The notes under the pieces were generated by a model. It did no database searches. It saw nothing but the letters and a program-made list of their open reading frames with translations, and had not been told where the DNA came from. From the NCBI GenBank assembly GCA_003313425.1, contig NHZP01000079.1:110118-174117 (forward strand): a stretch of 64,000 bases of DNA. The letters run 5' to 3'. Positions 1-11,159 of this stretch are shown piece by piece. The DNA comes from Pseudopyrenochaeta lycopersici (Eukaryota; Ascomycota; Dothideomycetes; Pleosporales; Pseudopyrenochaetaceae). The position numbers and the translations under genes are program-made. Each line of letters begins with the position of its first letter. Positions within the stretch are counted from its first letter, which is position 1.

Positions 1-1
1 C

Positions 2-3000
2 GGACCTCATCCCGCCCTAAAGTCGCCAATAAATCAGATCCAGAAGCAGCAAGGCAAAACCTCCATTGGCTATGCTTCGACCATGAAACGGCACCAGGAC
101 GGTCTCGAGAGCATGCTGCAGCTCGCCGGCACACTATTTTGTCTAAATGCAGATGTAGATCTAGTCGCAGTCAACGCTCTCGACAGCGTTGGTGGGCTGA
201 CACACGGTACCATCGCTGTAGATCTTCCCCCATACCAATATGCATATGGGCCAGTGGCGTACCACGAGAGTCGCCATAGCAAGGAGTATCGTCTTCGCAA
301 AGTGATCCGACACGATTTACTGGGCTCCAAAGTCGCTGGAAACGCCAAGCTACGGCCGCAATGGCGCAACATGTTGCGTATAAAGGACGTTCTGTGGTTG
401 AATGACCACCGTCTGCGGCAATATGCCGTCCTACCTGCTGCTGCATATGTCGCAATGGCCGTTGAGGCTGCCTCGCGTATCCACCACGAGTTCCCAACAC
501 ATGTGGCCATCGCCGGTTACTCACTACGTGATGTTTCCGTAAAGTCAGGCCTGCAAATTCCAGAGGACGATTATGGATTTGAGCTTATTACGAGCATGGA
601 GCTTGCAGATGTTGCGACAGCGCAGTCGCCTATGTGGGCTGCATTCTCAATCAGCACCGTCAACCGTGATACCGAGGAATGGACTGAGCTCTGCACTGGG
701 CGCATCAAGATAGAGATAGCTCACCTTGACTCCATCTCAGAGTTGAAACCCAGCCCAGATGGTTTTAGTCGACCCACTGATGCAATCTCCTGGTACAAGA
801 GGTTCGCAGCACTCGGACAAGAGTATGGAGCAACATTTCGCCCTTTGTCAGGTATTCGTACAGATCTTCAGATCAGAAATCAGGCGTCAGCCATAGTGAA
901 CCTGAAGACGACAGCCGAAACGATGGTAGGCGAGTCGCCTTATCCATTGCACCCAGCCTCCATTGAAGGCGCCATTCAGCTAGGAGTCATAGCCTGCCAC
1001 GAAGGTCAGACTGACGGCGCGACCTCGGCGTTTATGCCTGTACACTTCTCACAATTGCATCTCAGCGCGGAAACCCCGCAACATCTGGAGTCAGCAATCG
1101 TTGTTGCGCGCGGTAAGCGTTGCAGCCTTCAAGGTGCCTTGTTCGATGTTACCATGATGACGCCTGAGGGTCGTGAAATGCTGCATGTGGAAGGTTTCCG
1201 TTGTACAAGCTCCTCTGGTCCGTCTCAATCCCTCAGTAAAGCCTACAGCAGTCCTTTTACGCGCCTGGTCTGGAAGCCCGACATTCGCACATTAAGCAAC
1301 AGCCAGTGCCGCAAGCTGTTTCCACCTCCACTTAGCAATGTAGAACGGGCCCCGCTCTGGGGCGTTATGAACAAGCTCGCATACGCTGTAGTGTACAGCA
1401 TATACGAGACTTACGCTGGTGACAATGCACCTAGACCGGGACCCAAGCCTTCGGGAGCAGTCGGCCACTTCTTCGATTGGATTAAGAGACGGGGCACGCT
1501 TGATGACAACGAGCTTCGACACGACTTTACACGCCTCTCGAAGCAGGAACGTCTTGCCAAAATCGATGAGTTAGTTTCGCAGGCGCCTCACATCATCGAA
1601 GTGCAGGCGTCTAAACTTTTGCATGATAGCATGGCCGATATCCTCGCCGAGCGACAAACTGGTATCGACGTGATGATTTCCAAGAACCTCCTTAAACCGC
1701 TATACCAGGAAGGCTTGCTGATGACAGCCATTTACCCGCAGCTCTTCAATGTCCTTGACAGCCTTGGGCATGCCAACCCGAACCTGCGCTACATTGAAAT
1801 TGGTGGTGGCACTGGTGGAGCCACCCGTATCGCCATGCAAGCACTCCGAGGCCCAAACGGCATTAAGAGCTACCGTGACTATACATTCACGGACGTCTCG
1901 CCCGGATTTCTGGCCAATGCGAGCCAAGCTCTGTCAGCGTCTGGTTTTGAAGACATGATCTACAACGTACTAGATGCCGAGCAAGATCCTGAGATAAATG
2001 GCTATGCGCCTGTCTACGACATTGTCATTGCATGCCAGGTCCTCCACGCCACCTCTAATGTGAACAAGACACTGAAGAACGTAAGCAAACTACTGAAACC
2101 TGGAGGAAAACTCATCCTGGTGGAAACGACTCAGAATTTCATGGTGGCCGGTGTTGTAGTGGGCACCTTTACAGGTTACTGGGCTGGTATTCCAGACGGC
2201 CGTTGCGACTCCCCATTCATGAGCCTTGAACTATGGGACACGACTCTGAAGGCCGCAGGTTTCTCTGGCACGGAGTTAGTGCTTGATGACTTCCCGCGCC
2301 CGCAAAATACCACATCTATAATTGTTTCTACGCTGATCGACCCACGCGCACATCAGACTGTGCTGACTAATGAAAATGATCTACACATTGTTTATAGCGC
2401 CGGAGTCTCCCTATCCGTTGTAGACCGGTTCGCCGGTGAACTCGAAGGACGTGGACGCATGGTGATGATAACACCATTTAACGATGCACCAAGTAGAGTG
2501 CTTTCGGGCTCTCACGTCATCATGTTTCTCGACGATGAGCACCTCCAACTCGACCGCAGCGACCAAGACTTAGTCGCCATTCAGCACTTGACGCGCGGCA
2601 CAACAAGCCTCACCATCCTCACAAGCTGTGGGATTGCCAAAGGTCGAAATCCTGATGGCGCTCTGATCTCTGGACTGCTTCGTGTACTCAAGACCGAAAA
2701 TCCCGCGTGTCAGTTCCTTTCCATCGATGTTGATGGCAAAAATTTTGAGATCGAGGGTGGCGATGTTGAGATAAGGCATCTTGCGCGCTGCATTGTCGAC
2801 CAGGCGCTGGCCCTCTGTGAAGCTCCAGCTCGCGTTGAGGATGAGGTACCAACAGATTGCGAGTTCATCTGGCAGAACGGGGCACTATGGGTGAGTCGAA
2901 TAACGGCCGTTCACGAGGGAGAGGTCTTGGTCCAAGCAGAATATTACACCTCGGACGGCTCAAGTATGGAAATCACGACGGAAGTCCTGCCAATCGATAG

Positions 3001-5388
3001 ACACAGCTCTGTGCGCGCCGTTCTTGAGACATCTAACTCATTTGATTCACTATATTTTGCGCCTGACACGGAGATGTGGAAGCCACTACCACAAGATTGT
3101 GTCGAGATCAGAATTGCAGCCATAGGTCTAGACCACGAAAATCTGGATGCCTGGTCCGGCAATACCGAAGATCGTAACTTCTTATCAGAGTATACCGGCA
3201 CTTTGACGGCGGTTGGCACAGGGGTCACCGGTCTTTCCGTAGGCGATCGCATCTACGGGCTGAGCAGCGGCCAACTCTGTGTTGGTAATTTCACACGTGT
3301 CTTCGGCGCACTTGTGCTCAAGCTACAGCCAGATGACGACCTCGTGCAAATGGCGACGTTGCCGCGATCATACGCAATGGCTATTTATGCTTTGGAGCGT
3401 GCAGTCCATATGCCACCAGAGGCATGGACGGATAGGACGGTGCTGGTGCAATCAGCCACCAGCCATATCGGCCTCGCGGCCATCATCTTGGCAAAGACCA
3501 AAGGCGCCGAAGTGTATGCCAAAGTTGGTACAGCCGAGGAAGCTGCTTTTCTTACCAGCGTCACGGGCATATCACCATCGCATATCTCTACGTCTCATCT
3601 ACGACGGGAAGCGGGTTTCGACGTTATCATCAGTACTACCCCGACGGATCTAGAGTTCCTGTACCTGGCGCCTCGATATATACGACCGATGGGTCATCTG
3701 ATCCATATGGGCTCAATTGAACGCGAGGGTCGGAGTGCACAGGCTGTTGATCTCCTTGACATGAGCTTGCTTTCCAAGAAAAATGCCACCTTTTCTCCCG
3801 TCGACCTTGCCCGACTAGTCGAGGCAGCTCCGGGTCTTGGCCGGCAGCTTTTACTGACCGTCGACTCCTATTATCGTCAGGGGTTGATCACACCAATTCC
3901 GCTATTCAGTGGCGCCGCCACAGATGTCGCAAATTTGTCGCAAGTGTTAGGAGACTTCTCCAAGTCAGTAGGCGATGCGGGTAAGCTAGTCTTGACATTT
4001 TTGAATCCCAAGTCGGAGGTTAATATGCTGCCGCCGGTGCCAACGGCCCACTTTGATGCTGATGCTTGTTACGTTATCACTGGAGCGTTGGGAGGCCTGG
4101 GACAATCTATTATACGCTGGATGGTTGATCGCGGCGCAAGACACCTGGCTCTACTTTCCCGTCGTCCGATTGACCTTGTCCCTGATGCGCAGCGTCTTGT
4201 TGAGGACTTGATCGACCGCGGCATTGATGTGAAGCCGATTGTCTGCGACATCACCGATATGACACAACTCAGCACCGCCATTGGGGAGGCCTCTTCGGAC
4301 TGCTTAATCAAAGGCATTGTACATGCAGCCGTATCGTGGCATGATCTCTCATTCGACAAGCTGTCACTCACCCGATGGCGCGATAGCCTTGCGGCCAAGG
4401 TACAAGGCACCAAGAACCTGCACGAGGCGACGCGTTCGATGCCGCTTGACTTCTTTGTCATGACTACATCTTTGCTCTCTGTCTTTGCTCTGGCCACGCA
4501 AGCCGCATATACCGCTGCCAATAACTTTCAGGACGCGTTTGCACGCCACCGCCGGGCGTTAGGCCTGCCAGCATCGACTATCGCGTTCGGTCTGATCCGT
4601 GGCGTTGGCACAACAGGATCAGATTCGAGCACTATTGACACGTTTGAGCGCAACAAGACGCAGACCTTGAATGAGAAACAATTTCTAGCACTCTTCGAAT
4701 CGGCCTTCCCACCTCAAACATCCGCGCCAGGTACAAATTCTGATCCATTATCCGCGGCCAACTTGATCACCTGTCTAGACCCAGCAGGCATGCTAGCCAA
4801 GGCGCGCGAAGGAAGTAATACGGGATTGACCCCCAGTTGGCATAGCGACGGTCGGGTGGCCATCATCATGCGCTCTCTCGCCGATGCGCAGCACCACGCT
4901 TCGAACGCCATTGCACCAGATGCAGCAAGTTGGGGCAAGTCGAACATTGCTCGCCTGCAACAACACCTAGAAACAAAAATCCGCGCCGGTCCTGCTGAGC
5001 GTTCTGCCACCGTAGCAATAGTAGAGGGCGCCATAACCAGCATGGTAGCGGAAATGCTGTACATTGACGCGGAGGGTGTAGATCCGGCCAAGTCGGTGGC
5101 CGACTATGGCGTCGACAGTTTGGTACGTATATCGCCTTCTTCTAATTCGCAAATCTAACAACTCCGACTATATTTGACACTTTGTGTCGTTATGCTCACC
5201 CCATTCTCTCTGCGTCCTTTTGATATGATATTGCGCTAACTTGTTTCTTGATGTTTAAGATTGCTGCTGAGCTACGGAATTGGTTTCTCAAAGCGCTGAA
5301 GACGAATATAAGCACACTGGACCTATTAGACCAGACTATTAGTATAAGTACCGTTGCGAGCCGAATTGTAAATGCAGCGTTCGCGTAG
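2..5388 (+). CDS. Highly reducing type I polyketide synthase, 3' part (AT end-DH-MT-ER-KR-ACP)
   Basis: Iterative HR-PKS that would build a reduced, C-methylated polyketide in the cytosol. The frame is open to the left edge and begins with the end of an acyltransferase domain (GPHPALKSPI), so the KS and most of AT lie outside. The ATG at 83 is internal. Seen in order: DH hot-dog with His at 407-409 (WLNDH...LPAAAY); second DH motif LHPASIEGAIQ at 947-979; SAM-binding EIGGGTGG near 1796-1819; a long structural region; ER near 3000-3750; KR with TGALGGLG near 4079-4102, Ser 4469, Tyr 4508 and Asn 4520 in the right spacing; ACP with DSL, Ser at 5117-5119. The exon ends at 5122 and resumes at 5260, restoring the ACP helix (IAAELRNWF) and stopping at 5386-5388. 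Oddities: the DH Asp is Glu, and the ER nucleotide loop reads SATSHIG instead of a GGVG type. The family assignment is certain; the product is unknown. Confidence 0.95.
5123..5259 (+). other. Intron inside the PKS acyl-carrier domain
   Basis: 137-nt phase-0 intron with donor GTACGT, a CTAAC branch-site match at 5236-5240 and acceptor TTTAAG. Splicing joins DSL (exon end) to IAAELRNWF, which is the expected continuation of a phosphopantetheine-binding helix. Without splicing the frame stops at 5156-5158 and the ACP would lose its last 40 or so residues. Confidence 0.9.
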
Positions 5389-5854
5389 GTCGGAGTTGGA
5401 TGTGAAGTGGAGTTAGGTTTGAGTACACCATTTGCATTTGTGTTAAAATATAAGATTTATTTATGATAATCTAGATGGAGATATGTGCTTTCTACGCTGA
5501 CTTCCTCAGGGGCCTCGAGCGCTGATCCAATATTCATCCAGTCCTCATGACATTAGTCAGTGCATCTTGTACCCAACAGAACATGAGAGCTGTAGCGAAT
5601 GTTCTTCCATATTTTATGACAGGACATGCTAGAATGGTATGTGGAGGCTATTCTTGTGGATAAGTCGACGAGCATATCGACCTCGCAGCATGCAAGTGAG
5701 ACATTATCGTCAACGTGTCGTTCCACAGTGTGTCCATCAACCAAGTAAACCAAAAATCGACCCCCTTGCTTGACTTGACTGACGATAAGCTGTTACTTTG
5801 CTTGGTTGGTTGACATTACTCGATAATGTTTCCTGATTTGGTATCTTTGGTAAT
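5389..5854. other. Intergenic: PKS 3' flank and edge of first hAT remnant
   Basis: No gene seen. An AT-rich stretch at about 5442-5470 is a plausible polyadenylation region for the PKS. The part from about 5750 contains CTTG-rich sequence next to the hAT remnant and may be its terminal region; I could not identify an exact terminal repeat. Confidence 0.5.
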
Positions 5855-7120
5855 CTACAGCAACATGCCAGTTCGAAGCAGATGCTTTTGACATTCGATC
5901 GCCGCTACAGTCCCCGAATCGAGCCGATTTCGTTCATCTGTGATAACCTTCTTCGTCTGTGAGAATACTCGCTCACACTCTGCGCTCATTGCAGGACAAC
6001 TGAACAGATCGAACGCCATCTTAGAGAGCACAGGATAGTCAGACGCATGGCGGATCCACCACTCCAAAAGGTCCTCAACATCCAGATCGGCCTTATCAGT
6101 CCTAGCCATAAACTCATCAAGCTCAGAGGTGAGTTTTGTACGCTTCCTTCCCCGCGGAGTAGACGCTGTAGTAGCGGTGAGCCGCTTGCGATGCCTACGA
6201 GCTTGCTGGAGAAGATCAAGCGTCGTATCGCTATCAGCACTAACCTCATGATCCTCCTCTTGCGTTGCTTCTGCTATATCTAGTTCCGCAGCTGCTTCCT
6301 CATATTGTGCGTACACATCATGCACCACCCGCTTTGCCTCATCGATACATCGCTTATTATGACTCCCAGGGTTCGCAATAATCAATCAATCCGATTGATC
6401 GCCATTTGGATTGATGGATTGATGAATTCAATCAATCGGATTGATTAATATAGCAGGATTGAATGGATTATAATCCGATTGATTGGATTGATAAGAGTAT
6501 TCCGCTCCTACGAGGGGTACAAAATTTTTCTCAGCGCATTCCATAGATCGTCGATTCTTGGCGGCTGTTTCCACGGTAACAAAGATTTCGACCAAGCCAT
6601 GTTGACGTAATCTCTGTGATGGTGGAGCCTCTATCACATCGGCAAATTAGAGGCTTTTTTGCGACGTTCTTAGAGGCTTCCAACCTTGTATTCGGATAAA
6701 TACGATGGTAACAAAAACTTTCATTCAATCGAATCAATCCGATTGATGAGATTATCAATCCTCGATTATTCGATCAATCCAGTCTTGACAATCCGATTGA
6801 TTGAGTTACTCAATCAATTAATCAATCCGACTGATATGGATTGATTATTGCGAACCCTGATGACTCCATTCAAGCTCAAAATAGGCATATTTGTTTGCAG
6901 GGTGGATGGCAACAGCGCATCGATATGCCGGCGTAGCATCTGTAAGGCCGAAGTATTCTTCAAGCTTGACGCAAGCAGTATCAATAGCGTAGGAATAGGA
7001 TGTCGAAACCTCCTCGGGGTGATCATCTGCGAACTTTCCGGCCTCCTGGAGCTTCTTAAAGAGCAGTGCTGTAAACGATCTCAGATCGTTAAGAAAACGA
7101 TCTTCGGCTCGCTTACGCTA
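5855..7120 (-). pseudogene. hAT transposase remnant (C-terminal half), split by a MITE
   Basis: Reading the minus strand, the piece at about 7113-6868 gives a hAT-like stretch (YFGLTDATPAYRCAVAIHPA). The piece at 6358-5855 gives the hAT C-terminal dimerisation domain (MAFDLFSCPAMSAECERVFS) and ends in TGMLL-stop. Removing the 493-bp MITE plus one copy of its 8-bp target duplication makes the two pieces continuous in frame (ELEWSH then NKRCIDEAKR). The N-terminal half, including any BED finger, is missing: the coding sequence runs into the pogo-1 insertion at 7121. A stop codon lies just before that edge. The transposase would have cut and pasted its own element in the nucleus; this copy is dead. 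Confidence 0.85.
6367..6859. mobile_element. 493-bp hAT-type MITE with perfect TIRs and 8-bp target duplication
   Basis: Ends are perfect inverted repeats of at least 21 bp beginning CAGGGTTCGCAATAATC (6367-6387 and 6839-6859). The flanks 6359-6366 and 6860-6867 are both ATGACTCC, an 8-bp target duplication as expected for hAT elements. The subterminal 120 bp on each side is packed with short inverted variants of ATCAATCCGATTGAT. No coding capacity is seen. It sits inside a hAT transposase gene. Confidence 0.93.
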
Positions 7121-8656
7121 TAACGTGTTCCACCACCTGATGCACGTCCCCACCTGATGCACGCGCAACACCATGCAACCAACAAAATAATTGAAGCTGT
7201 ACAGCCACCAACAATAGCTATTATTTCGAGATTTTTTAGAGTCACAATCTAACGACTATATAGAAGATTTGCGCAGTCTTATATTACGTAATATGTCGTT
7301 GTGGCGGTTGAATAGGTCGCCCGGAGCGAGAGCTTGCATGAGCAGCTGCGTCAACCTCAGCAGGATCCTCATCAACCACAACAGCCTCTGAAGCTTCAAT
7401 AAGCTTGAGGCTTCGTCTCTTGCCTAATTTGGACAATTTGAGGTCGCTATTAAGCTGTTTTTGAAGCTTACGAGCGACCTTTTGCTCCTCGCGATAGGCA
7501 GCTTTCTGAAGCTTTAAATGCTCACGCTCTTCCTTGGCTGTAACCCTTATTAATCGCCTCTGTTTAAGCTGCTCGGCCTTGAGAAGTTTCTGTTGCTTTC
7601 GTAGCTGGATAGCCTCACTTTTTTGGTGCTGGAGCTCCTTATTTTTATGGTCCTTCTGCTCCTGCCGTATACGAGCTTCTTGAATCTTCTTAGGTGACTA
7701 GAAAACAGTTCTACTATAGTTTTCCTCTGGAGCTTGAAGTAGTAGAGCTTTGCCACGCTTGCGACGCTTCTTCTTATTGATGAGGGCCTCTCGAAGCTGC
7801 TTATTTTCGTGTTGAAGTAAGGTATTTTGGACTGATATTGTGTGGAGCGCTCGGCTAAGCTTCTGTGCCTTTGAATTGTATATATCCTTAACAGCACGCT
7901 GTAGTAATAGCTTAATCTTTCTCTAATCGCTAGCGCTGAGTACAGAGGAGCTGCTGCTGCTCGAGGATGGCCGCTCATTGCGTGGTGTTGCAGAATTGAA
8001 CCTTTTAAGTATAACGTTTAGTTTAAAAGGTGAGAGCCCTGTAACCTTAAACGCTTTCAAAATCCTTGTTTTAGTGAACGCTGAGTGCTAGGCACTATAG
8101 AATAACTTGAAGAAATCGCGTTTTGTAATTGAGGTAAATCCTTGAGCTTTGTGCATAAAGATATCGAGTTTATCGCGGTAGGCAGCTGCGAGAGGAGCGA
8201 AGAGGCACACATTGAGCGGCTGAAGCGTATGCGTTGAATGAGGAGGTAGTACAGCGAGGAGTATCTTGTTGTTGTCGCAAAAATCTATAAAATCCATAGT
8301 TACGTGAGATCCGTGGCCATCGAGGATGGGCAGCCGCCACGAGCTGCGCGCCTTAGCTTTAGTCTCGCGATTGAAGACTTGTTTGAGCCAGCTTAGGCCA
8401 ATATCGTTGCTTGTCCATCCACTTGATGATGAGGTAAAGAAGGCTTCGTGTTGTGCAGCCTTAAAACCTTGTAACTAGGTATCTTGTATGGCACCAGAGG
8501 CAGCCTGGTAGATGAGCGCTGGCGAAAGAGCTGTACCATTAGCACAGATGCAAGCTATAGTAGTAATCCACTCGCGATTACCATCCTGGGTGATGTGCCT
8601 CAGTTTTCCTGACTTATACATGCTCCTAGAAAACACGCGTTTACTCTTAGAGAGTA

Positions 8657-10501
8657 ACGTGAGCGGCAAGCGAAACGCCCAGGTAAGCGAAACGCCCACT
8701 CTTGCCAAGACCACACCTCCTCTACCTTTAACTGCAATGTCTCAACAACTCAATATTGAATTACTCCCTTGTGAGGATAGAATTATCTTAGCTATCCAAG
8801 CAATGAAAAAAGACGCGACATTAAGTGACCGACGAGCTGCAGCAGTCTACAACGTTCCTAGAAGGACTCTCCGCGACCGACGCGCTGGAAAGCTTTCACG
8901 ACGCAACAGCCAACCCAACTCGTCAAAGCTTAACAGGCACGAGGAAGACGCGATTATCCAATATATAAGGAAGCTAGACGCGCGAGGATTTGCCCCTACA
9001 CTGTCTTATCTCCGTGAGATAGCGAATCAGTTGCTGGCTGCTCGTGGTAGTGGCCAGGTGGGAGAAAAATGGGCCAGAAACTTCGTCTCTCGTAAGCCTG
9101 AGATTAAATCCCAACTAAGTAGGCCACGCGACTACCAGAGAGTCCTATGCAGCGATCCAGCTGTTATTAGCCCCTGGTTTGACCTTGTACGCAACATCAA
9201 AGCCAAGTACGGCGTCCTAGATGAAGATACCTATAACTTTGACGAGACTGGCTTTACTATGGGCGTAGGAGGGTCCGTCAAGGTGGTAACTGCGTCTGAG
9301 AGACGTACTCGACCACTGGGGATACAACCTGGCAACCGCGAGTGGGTGACGTTGATTGCTGGTATCAACGCTATGGGCTGGACAATTCCACCCTTCATTA
9401 TCTTCAAAGCCAAGAACCACGACAAGTCCTGGTTGCCTGATCTATCTAAGGGCTAGCGTATAGGCCTTAGTAAGAACGGCTGGACCAACAACGAACTTGG
9501 TCTAGCCTGGCTACAGCACTTTATCCAGCATACAGCAGCCTGGACAGTAGGCAGTCACCGGCTACTAGTAATTAATGGCCACGAGAGCCATAATTCACTT
9601 GCCTTCCAGGATCTATGTGAGGAGAACAAGATAATTACCCTCTGTATGCCTTCCCATTCATCCCATATCCTGCAGCCGCTTGATGTGGGCTGCTTTGCGC
9701 CATTGAAGCAGGCATACCGGCGAGAGATTAGGGTCTTGGCAGACAGTCACATCACCCACATTGACAAAAAAGCATTCCTAGCTTCCTTTAAGGAGGTATT
9801 CGAGACCTCGTTCTCACAGCAGAATATTCTATCTAGCTTCCAAGCAACTGGCCTAGTCCCACACAGCCCAGAGGTGGTGCTATCAAAGCTTGAGGTGAAG
9901 CCTCGCACGCCGACACCACCTCTACCAGGGCCCACCCCCTGGCACCCCAAAACACCCAGCAACGCCTGGGAGATAGAGGCTCAAACAACACTAATTATGA
10001 AGAGGATTCGTGACCATAAGAGTTCCTCTCCTGATTCTATCATTGAGATGGTGTTACAAGTTAAAAAGGGATCAACATTGAAGGTACACTCACACACGTT
10101 GCTGGAAGCTAGAGTAGCTGGTCTTGAGCAGGCAAATAGAGCTGCTTCTGAGCGGAAAAAGCGTAAGAAAAAGCGGATCCAGCAGGGAGGGACCCTATCA
10201 AAGGAGGAGGGAGAGGACTTAATTACTCAGAGGGACGTTGATGCCTAACTTGAGGTGGAGAGGCGTGCGGAGAGGGCTCAAACAGGTGCTAGTACAAGGG
10301 GTATCTGACGCTGTAAAACTTGTGGAGAGGCAGGACACAATAAGCGCACGTGTAAGAAAGATATAGTAGAAGTAGAGGATTAATTTAAGCTACTATAAGC
10401 TATAGTAGCTTTTTGTAGGACTGAGTTGTTAACGTGCAAAGTTGTAAAGCTTGGTGGGGTGGGCGTTTCGCTTACCTGGGCGTTTCGCTTGCCGCTCACG
10501 T
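8657..10501 (+). mobile_element. Pogo-2: 1845-bp pogo/Fot1-like transposon nested in pogo-1
   Basis: TIRs of 43 bp (8657-8699 and 10459-10501) start ACGTGAGCGG, with TA on both sides (8655-8656, 10502-10503). Each TIR has two 17-bp units, GGCAAGCGAAACGCCCA at 8665-8681 and a near copy at 8682-8698. It is inserted inside the pogo-1 transposase. Another 3' end of the same family lies at 51.36-51.69 kb. Confidence 0.95.
8737..10383 (+). pseudogene. Pogo-2 transposase with three nonsense codons and a CCHC knuckle
   Basis: One frame runs from the ATG at 8737 to the TAA at 10381-10383, broken only by stops at 9454-9456 (TAG), 10246-10248 (TAA) and about 10306 (TGA). Each is explained by one C-to-T or G-to-A change. 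Seen in order: psq-type HTH (AAAVYNVPRRTLRDRRAG), CENP-B-like domain, first catalytic Asp in YNFDETGF, second position reading INGHESH (Asn where Asp is usual), HILQPLDVGCF with the third Asp, and a basic tail with a C-x2-C-x4-H-x4-C knuckle (CKTCGEAGHNKRTC). About 548 codons, normal for Fot1-type transposases. Family certain; inactive as it stands. Confidence 0.9.
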
Positions 10502-11159
10502 TATACTAATGAGGAAGCCTTTCTTATCTATATTGTATATATAGCGACTATTAATATGATATTCTGTAATTTTCTACTTTAGGAGCTTAAAGTAGAGGCT
10601 ATACTTGAAGGCAGAATCAGCTTTGAAGCGGTTACGATCGAGGGTGGATGCCTAGTGAGATATGAGCTCGATGTTATGCCGTGCGACGAAGCGGTTAACC
10701 CAGTTTTTGCCTGCTGGCTTTTGAGCGATTTGGGATGCGAAATTTTAAATTATAGGCTTTGAAGGAGGTAATACACGTCTGCAAAGCTTATGAATATACT
10801 CTATAAGCTCAGCTTCTTGTGTGGTGTTGAGTAATTTGCTGTTATCGATTTTAGATGCATGGCTCTGAGTAATACCTCTATGACGGCGCGACAGCGTTGA
10901 CTGGTTAACACTATATTTTTTTGCAACATCCGCGTAACAGAACGGTTCTCTAAGCTTCAAGGATTGCAGCGCAGCAAGCGCGTCCTCCATATCGTTAATA
11001 TTCGTGGTGTTGTTACGCGTTGATATTTTGATGAAATTTGGTGTTCGCGTGCATCAGGTGGGGACGTGCATCAGGTGGTGGAACACGTTAGCGAAGCGCA
11101 CAGTGCCCTCCATCTGATTCAAATCCTTCAAACCCAAACAATTTAACAAACCATCTATT

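Larger units (their letters stand above)
7284..10990 (-). pseudogene. Pogo-1 transposase (DDE_1 type), interrupted by pogo-2 and by stop codons
   Basis: The N-terminal part (10990 down to 10504) carries a helix-turn-helix region (YSVNQSTLSRRHRG) and a CENP-B-like domain. The catalytic part resumes at 8656. Across the pogo-2 insertion the frame is continuous once one TA is removed (GFLIS then TLSKSKRVFSRS). Further down are DGNREWITTIACICANG and PPHSTHTLQPLNV (the third acidic position reads Asn), then a charged coiled-coil-like tail ending at 7284. In-frame stops at Gln or Trp positions (for example near 10742 and 10666) are single C-to-T or G-to-A changes. There is no intact frame, so it is inactive. 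Confidence 0.88.
7123..11088 (-). mobile_element. Pogo-1: Tc1/mariner (pogo/Fot1-like) transposon containing pogo-2
   Basis: Terminal inverted repeats of 43 bp (7123-7165 and 11046-11088) start ACGTGTTCC and are flanked by TA (7121-7122, 11089-11090). Each TIR contains a direct repeat with a 17-bp period (7133-7149 and 7150-7166). The transposase is on the minus strand. A second pogo element (8657-10501) is inserted in it, so the element itself is about 2.1 kb without the insert. It lies at the junction between the first hAT remnant and the second hAT. Confidence 0.92.

Noticed and set aside
83..85. ATG at 83 as the PKS start
   Set aside because: The frame is open to the window edge and encodes the end of an acyltransferase domain before this Met, so it is internal.
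70..524. Minus-strand open frames of 117-146 codons over the PKS start
   Set aside because: They are shadows of the PKS coding strand, with no protein-like features.
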